A DNA stretch of 10,647 nucleotides from NCBI GenBank assembly GCA_036939355.1, contig JALLAP010000809.1:1-10647 (forward strand). The letters are read 5' to 3'. This document shows, one piece after another, positions 1-6,900 of the stretch. Position 1 is the first letter of the stretch; each line of letters opens with the position of its first letter. Made by a program: the position numbers and the translations under genes. Below the pieces are notes generated by a model. It worked only from the letters and a program-made list of their open reading frames with translations, ran no database searches and was not told where the DNA came from. This DNA comes from Thalassiosira profunda. Lineage: Eukaryota > Bacillariophyta > Thalassiosirophyceae > Thalassiosirales > Thalassiosiraceae.

Positions 1-408
1 GAGCGCTTCTGCGTGCGCAACTCAGGTGCATTGGCCGTGGTGGAGGGCACGGGCGACCACTGCGCCGAATACATGACCGGTGGCGACCTGGTTGTTCTTG
101 GCGAGACAGGACGCAACTTTGGTGCCGGAATGAGCGGCGGCATCGCCTATGTGTACGACCCTGAGGGCAAGTTCCCGGCCCGGTGCAACATGGGCTTGGT
201 GGCATTGGAGGAAATTGACACTGTCGAGGAGAAGGAGAAGGTGTTTGGCTTCATCCAAGAGCATGTCGAAATGACGGGCAGTCCTGTGGGACAACGAATG
301 CTCGAGGATTGGGAGGGAGAGCACAAGAAGTTTGTGAAGGTCTTCCCGCACGATTACAAGCGCGTGCTTGAGGAGAGGGCGGCTGCCGCCAAGCAGCAGG
401 CGGCATAG
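1..408 (+). CDS. GOGAT: Glutamate synthase, C-terminal GXGXG domain (5' truncated)
   Basis: Reading from base 1 in frame gives the end of the glutamate synthase large (alpha) chain, which makes glutamate from glutamine and 2-oxoglutarate. The visible part is the right-handed beta-helix GXGXG domain: [16 protein letters not shown], then [11 protein letters not shown], then [14 protein letters not shown], all family signatures. It closes with [13 protein letters not shown], a tail typical of the NAD(P)H-type eukaryotic enzyme, followed by an Ala/Lys/Gln-rich end and TAG at 406-408. The catalytic amidotransferase and FMN/Fe-S domains lie off the left edge. In many fungi, plants and algae this tail runs into a fused small (beta) subunit. 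Here a stop follows at once and I see no donor site that would bypass it, so this is a stand-alone large chain or a ferredoxin-type enzyme. The family call is very secure; the electron donor is not decided. Confidence 0.95.
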   Translation, partial: ERFCVRNSGALAVVEGTGDHCAEYMTGGDLVVLGETGRNFGAGMSGGIAYVYDPEGKFPARCNMGLVALEEIDTVEEKEKVFGFIQEHVEMTGSPVGQRMLEDWEGEHKKFVKVFPHDYKRVLEERAAAAKQQAA

Positions 409-964
409 AGAGGCAGCCGTCAGGATTGTTCAGGGGTGTACTTTAGTTGGGGCAAGGTGGTATCTTTCTGTCTGTGAAGTGTTAAGCTGTATTAGGTTTG
501 CGTGTTGAACAATGAGCTAAAGGCCTGAAAGGAGATGCATTCCCCACTCCGTCTGTCTGTAAAATGAGTGGGCGATTCAATCTGCAAAGGCCAACGGCTC
601 AAACCAGAGCTACCCACGATTAACGCCCCCCTACCCTCATCAACTGCCTCTCACCAATACCTGCTGCAGTCGTCCCATATCTCATCAACCGCCCCGTATC
701 CCAGAGGGGGGTGCCAGGCAGTGCCTGGTATGGCTTGCTTCCTCCTCTCTCAATTCCCAATCTCCCTCCTTCCTTCCCATCTTCACGCCCCACGCAATCA
801 AACAGCAAACAGCTGCAAGAAGCAAGAAGGTGGACTGTGGACTGGGCGGCAAACATGGACGAAGGCCCCGTGAATAGCAGCGGCGCGGAACAGGGAGTGG
901 TATGACGGCCGCGTAGCGCCTTCCCCCGTGGTGACGTAGCTGTGGCTAGGTAGTTTGGGCAGCC
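409..964. other. Intergenic region between glutamate synthase and the multidomain gene
   Basis: These 556 bases hold the 3' end of the glutamate synthase transcript and the upstream region of the next gene. I see no tRNA, rRNA or convincing coding exon; the open frames here translate to low-complexity Pro/Ser/Cys-rich sequence without any domain. A pyrimidine-rich tract lies at about 732-790. I found no clear TATA box or poly(A) signal that I would defend. Confidence 0.6.
714..728. repeat. Perfect 7-base inverted repeat with a one-base centre
   Basis: CCAGGCA, then G, then TGCCTGG form a 15-base near-perfect palindrome about 240 bases upstream of the proposed ATG at 965. The one-base loop argues against an RNA hairpin. 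It could be a site for a dimeric DNA-binding protein, but a chance match is also possible. Confidence 0.35.
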
Positions 965-3900
965 ATGCCGTCGGTGCACTACCTCTCCGTGGACGTCCTT
1001 TCCCGCGCGGGTGTCCGACGCCCGCCCCGGACCGCCCGCGAGATCTCGACAAACATCCGCCGCGACCCCGACTACTTTTGCTTCCCGGGCGAGGCGCGGG
1101 AGCGGAGGGCCGCCCGGGGGGATGGTGATGGGTGAGTTGGGCAGCTCTGCAATTAATGTGCACATGATGTGCACATAATTTTATGCACTGAACCATGCTT
1201 CCTCCACCCTCTGATCTCATAACCGTCTCTGTGTTTCTGCAACATCAATTAGCATCCCTCGGCCGGGAATCGTGCTCGGCACCGCCTCCACGCCGAAAAC
1301 GCCCCGGGAGAGGAAGAAGGGGAGCCCCGCGAGCGTCGTTGATTTCGACACTCATGTTTCTTCGTCAAAAAATGACGCAGAGAAGATTGAAGTGGCCGAC
1401 GCCAGTTCCCATTGGGATAGCCCTGAACAATTGCAACCCGAGTCTAGGCGGGGGGAGCCAAAGTAAGCGAGCTTGGAGGCTTCGAGGTTGGTCAGAATGT
1501 GTGGGTACGCATAGGGGAGGCCCGCGACGCGGAGCACCCGGCAGTAATCGTCTCCCTTTGGGATGGCGGGGGTGGGTCCAAGACTGCCCGAGTTCGGTGG
1601 ACAACGTCCAACAAGATTGATGAGGTGGAGTTGGAGCAGCTCACCAGAATGTTTGGGGGAGGCGACTCTCTCGCTCACCGCAAGCGGAAGGGGAGAGAAA
1701 CAGACGAGGGTGTACAGGATACTGTCGACGGCTGCGGGATGCAAGCAGGACCAGCAGAGATTGCGAAGATGAGGCACAAGCGATCGTGCCCAGATGAAGA
1801 GGATGTTCCCGGCGAGGACTTGCCGACAACGAGTAGGGTCTTGCGGAAGAGGAGTGCCTCTACAGAGGAGAAAGAAGCCCCGTCATTAGTATCCTCAACA
1901 GTACCGTCCAACAGCCCGGTGCCCGGCGTGAACTTGCAACGCAGTGGAAAATGGGTGAGTGGTGATTTGCCACCTTATCATTGCAAATTGATGGTGCTCA
2001 TTCTACCTACTTTTCCCTAGTCTGTAAAGATCTCCTTTCGAGGAAAATCCCGGTACATGGGGCTGTTTGACACTTACGAGCAGGCGCTGCTGGCCAACGA
2101 GGTAGCGCGGAACACAATGTTGAATGACAAGAGATCAGCAGAGGCAGTCATCAAGTCGGCGAAGGATGCGATAAGCGCAGCTCTCCGCCCCGATGCCGCT
2201 GAAACACTGGGCGAAAACAACTTACTAGGCGTCAGGGAAAAGGCTCGTGGAAAGTGGGTAAGTTCTCAAGTGCACACCTTTCTTGATGCAAGCATTGTGA
2301 AGCTCACCTCGCTCTGCGAACGTTACTGCAGGAAGTTCGCATTACATACCAAGGAAAAAAGCGAAACATTGGCACTTTTGCGACCAGAGACGAAGCAGTG
2401 GTGGCCAATGAGGCCGCTCGCAAGCTGCTGAATGAGACTATTGCTTCACAGCTATCCGACGAAGAAGCCGCAAAGAACGCGCTGGCAGCTAAAGAGGCCG
2501 CAAAGAAGGCTGTGGCTATTGCCCAAACTGAACCCATGGCTGCGAATGAGGCTGTGCGCGAAGAGATAGAGACCGCGCCCGTGGATACATTGGAGTCTAT
2601 CGAGAGCGAGACAGTAGAGGTTGTGGCGCAGTCTGATGGAGAGAAGGAGGAACCCCCCTTCATCTCCAACCGGACGGAGGGCACTAGCAATGTCACATGG
2701 GTTGAATGTGATCAATGCAAGAAGGTGAGATGTTGTTTGTACCTGCCCTAGCGCATTTTGTACTGCCGTCTCAGCATTGCCCTCATTCTCATGAATGCTT
2801 GCAGTGGAGGAGGCTCCGCGGCGTTGTCGACGAAAGCGAGCTCCCCTCGCAGTGGTACTGCTCCATGAACAACGACCCTGACCGCGCCCAATGCTCGGCC
2901 CCGGAGGAAGAGTACGGCAAACGACCTCGCCAGATGCAGCGCCCACGTGTATATGCAACCGGATCTGGACGATGGGTAAGTCATCTCCTGCGGTGTCCTT
3001 TTATTATGGTACTCCTCTTGGTTGCTTCTCAATCCCTGCCTGCTTCTACAGAAGGTTGAGGTGAAGTACAACAACAAAAATCGTCACATCGGAACGTACG
3101 CCACTATTGAGCAAGCCGCGTTTGTGGATGCATTTGTTGGGGAGTTGGCGCCCACAACAGACAGTTTCGGGATGGCTGAGGAAGATGCGAAGGCGAACAT
3201 GAAGCTGGTCAAAACGAAGGCGGCAGAGGTCCTGTCGCAGTTCATTAATAGGGCAAGGCCTGAGACGTCCAATGCACAAACAGAGAGGAAATCAGAAGCC
3301 CTGGAGGAATGTCCATTTAGAATCGTTAGTGTTAAGGATTTGCCATCTGGTCATTGGGTGAGGCTTGTCAATTTTGTTACTCTTTCGCTGTTGACGCTCT
3401 CACTCACCCAGCTACTTGTTTAGGAGGTTGGATTCCCTTACAAAGAAGCTCAGTGCGATATTGGCCCCTTCGCAACGCAAGAAGAGGCGGCGTTAGCTAA
3501 CGCCATTGCAAGAGGGCATCTTGCGGCGAAAGAACAAGCGGAGATGCCAAACGTAGAAATCGAGCAGAGCATTGACTTGGCAAAAGAAGTGGTGTCAAAT
3601 GCTCTGTTTACGCTCTCCAGGAAGAGCCAAGAAGTGAATTTGAGTCATTCAACTAGGCAAAAGGCTAACAAGCCCCCATCATCGAAGCCTCTGAAAGGGG
3701 AAGTGGAGGCCGCAAGAAAGGATGTTGTTTTTATTGCCAACCAACACTCTCCTTCTACACGGCCATGCCACCAATGCGGTTTTCTGCTGCCGCACAACCA
3801 GACTCATTGCGCAAAGTGTCTGACCGCAGCAGATGCTGCTGAATCAGACAGCATGCGGCAGGGATCGACCGATGAAATTGTGGGATCAGCAAAGGTGGCT

Positions 3901-6900
3901 GCGAAGGAGGCTGTTCGCGAAGAGAAAGAGACAGCACCCGTCGATACATTGGAGTCTAGTGGCAGCGAGACTATCCTCACTGTAGACGGAAATCATTCTG
4001 ATCAGAAAGAGCCTGCCATCTCGGAGGAGCCGAGAGCTCAGTTGGAGGAACAAAAGGCTAATGGCTGCACGCCCACCCAGTCAGCTGATAGCAAGGAGGA
4101 GGGGGAGGTTGTGGCGCAGGTTGGTGAAGAGGAGGAGGAGGAGCCCCCTTCTATCTCCAACCAGACGGCGGGCGCTGCGACCAATTTCACCTGGGTCGAG
4201 TGCGATCGGTGCAAGAAGGTGAGGAAACTGTGTATGCCTGTGTGTTCTGCCGCTGATATATCTACAACACACTCATTCTCTTTTGTTTGCAGTGGAGAAG
4301 GCTCCGCGGAGTTGTCAACGCGAGCGAGCTTCCCTCGCAGTGGCACTGTTCGATGAACAACGACCCTGACTTCGCCCAGTGTTCAGCCCCAGAGGAAGTT
4401 CTGCAGCAAGAATACGATATCCCCGAGAGCATGTCTGAGCCTCAGAAGGAAACAACGGTCGATTATTGGACTTGTGGCGTTACCGAACTGGCCAGTGGGA
4501 ACTGGGTAAGTTTCAGAGTGTACACAATTTACGATAGATACCACGGAAGCTCACCTCGTTCCCGCGAACTCCTCACAGCAAGTTGTGATTGGGTATCAAG
4601 GGAAATCTCGATGCATTGGCACCTTTTCAACTAAAGACGACGCAGCGTTGGCCAATGAGACTGCTCGCAAGCTGCTGAATGAGACTAGAGATTCAAAGCT
4701 TTCCGACGAAGAAGCCAAACAGAACGCGCTGGCAGCTAGAGAGGCAGCAAGAATGGCTGTTGATACTGAATCTACAGGGGAGAATGCGTTTTTCGATCTA
4801 CATATTCTGCAATGCGAAGGCGAAGCTGATTTGGGTTGTGATAGACCAAAGCTGGAACCAGGCCGATGGCAACAAGAGAATGTGAGTTTGGCGCACTGAG
4901 AAGGATTGTGCATTGTCAGTCTGCCGATTCCCCGCTAACGCAACAGAATTGCACAGAATGTTTCTTTGTGGCTACTCGATCGGAAGAGGCAATGGAGGCT
5001 TCAGCAGCAGAGGGATCAGCCAATTCCGGCTCCAAGGGCAGCTACAGGGCCTGGATTGACTGACGAGGCAAAGCAATATCTGTCAGGATGGCTGGCGCAG
5101 CGCACACACCATCCTTATCCAACAAGGCAGGAGAAAAATGGCATTATGATGTTTTTGGGTATCACTGATGGAAGAAAGCTCGATGGTTGGTTCTCTAGAG
5201 CGAGGAAGAAACTGATTGAGGGCAAATGGAATAATCCTTGCCCAACCAGGGAGCCGAAAGATTCGATCGTGGAGTTGTTGACACACAAGCACGGAAAGAA
5301 ACTTGAGGAGAGCAAACGATTGCTATGCAACCAATGCGGTTTTCTGCTGCCACACAATCAGGCTTATTGCGCAAAATATCTGGCTGCGGCAGGTACTGCT
5401 CAATCATCAGAGAGCGTGCGTGAAGAAACGCAAGACTTCCTTTCTGAAACAAACGACACCGACGCGCTCCTGCAAACAAGTTCTCATTCGGCAACACACG
5501 AAGATGGGTTTGAAGATGAGGGCACTCTTCTGGCTGAAGCGCAAACATCATCAGTTGATGAAGAGTCTGAGGATGAAGAATGGCTGTGTGATGTTTGCCA
5601 AACAGCGAGGTTTGCCACATTGGACGAAGCAGCTGCACACGAGCGCACCTGTTGTGGTGTTCCTTCGCCTGCGTTGGCTGACGAGCTCAGGACCCATGTT
5701 GCAACAGACGAATTGCCTCTTCAGGAAACGGATCTGGTGGTTGAAGCTGCAGCCACTGAAACCTCACTGCCTGCCCAAGCTGATGGCGGCGAGCCTGCCA
5801 ACACTGCTTTCTGGGATCCTCTGGCCAGTCACGTCAATGAAGCACTGGATCAGAATAATGCGGTTGCGCTATCAGCTGCCAATGCACCCAACGAGATTTG
5901 GCANGATGGCAACAGTGCCAAATCCCAGGTCCCTAGGGCAAACTTTGATCAGCAAAGATTCGCCGTGGTTCTATGTTGATACGCATGACTCGGTGCAGGG
6001 TCCATTCCCAGGCCATCAGATGAGACGCTGGCTAGATGGCGGCCACTTCAATGATCGATTGCGTATAAGCCAGCATCGTGGCGGGCCGTACTCCACATTG
6101 TCCTCCTTCTTTCCAGATCGCGGCGTCGCATTCACTGGGTTGGTTCCTGGAGAGGAAGCGGTCGAGTCTGAAGAGGAAAAGTTGCGAAGAGGAGAAGAGG
6201 AGGCGTGCATTGGGGCACGACGGAAGGAGGATGATGAGGAGATTGCTCGCAGGCGGAACGCGGAAAAGCGGACAAGGCGAGTGAGATCAGAGGCAGAGGA
6301 AGCGCAGCTGAAGGCTGACGAAGAGGCGGCAAAAGCTCGTCAGGAAAGGCGGATTGCTGATGCGGAGGAATACCAGAAGGCAAAGCGGAAGGATAGGGAG
6401 GTGGCAGAGCATGCTCCTCAACTCTCTGGCAAGCCTGGAGGGAGTGTCTCGCCAAAGATGACGCTCGAAGATACATCACTCGGTGCGAACTACGAAGATG
6501 CGCGTTAGAGACATGCCCTGACGGACCGAAGCTGCTTCTGGACGAGCAGCCACTGGAGGTGAGTCCTAGGAGTGTATTGATGCAGCGAGAGAGTATTGAT
6601 GCCGCTCACCGTTTCACTTGGTCTGACCTTGCTCAGGAATTTGAGGCATGGCTCTCGAACAGAAAGGCAAAGTGGGGCCGCGGGCAGACTGGAGGCACTC
6701 TCGACGAGGCACTAGGCAATCTCGACGAGGCACTGCTCGACGTTGAAATTCTTCGATGCGAGACCGAGGCTGGCGACGGACCAACGCTGCTCCTGCACGA
6801 GCAGCCAAAGGAGGTCAGTCAATTTAGTCGTCATGTCATGTTGTTTGCTTTCGTGCTGCTTCGTCTCATGTGTTGGCCATTACCCCATGTCAGGACTTCA

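Noticed and set aside
568..1174. Open frames of about 100 codons (+) and 184 codons (-) in and beyond the intergenic region
   Set aside because: Their translations are low-complexity Pro/Ser/Arg with no domain, and the - strand frame runs across the proposed first exon and intron.
2057..2431. ATG at 2057 as the start of an independent gene
   Set aside because: It lies inside AP2 domain 1 just after the conserved basic strand, and the upstream exon supplies the G-K-W half of the same domain.
5303..5960. The 5' part of the 401-codon + frame (MRRANDCYAT...) as a separate protein
   Set aside because: Up to about 5904 it is the out-of-frame shadow of the TALE/zinc-ribbon/C2HC exon; only the part after the N is coding.
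6130..6410. Glu/Arg/Lys-rich stretch as a specific nucleic-acid-binding or motor domain
   Set aside because: The composition explains the pattern; it supports only a charged helix or coiled coil.
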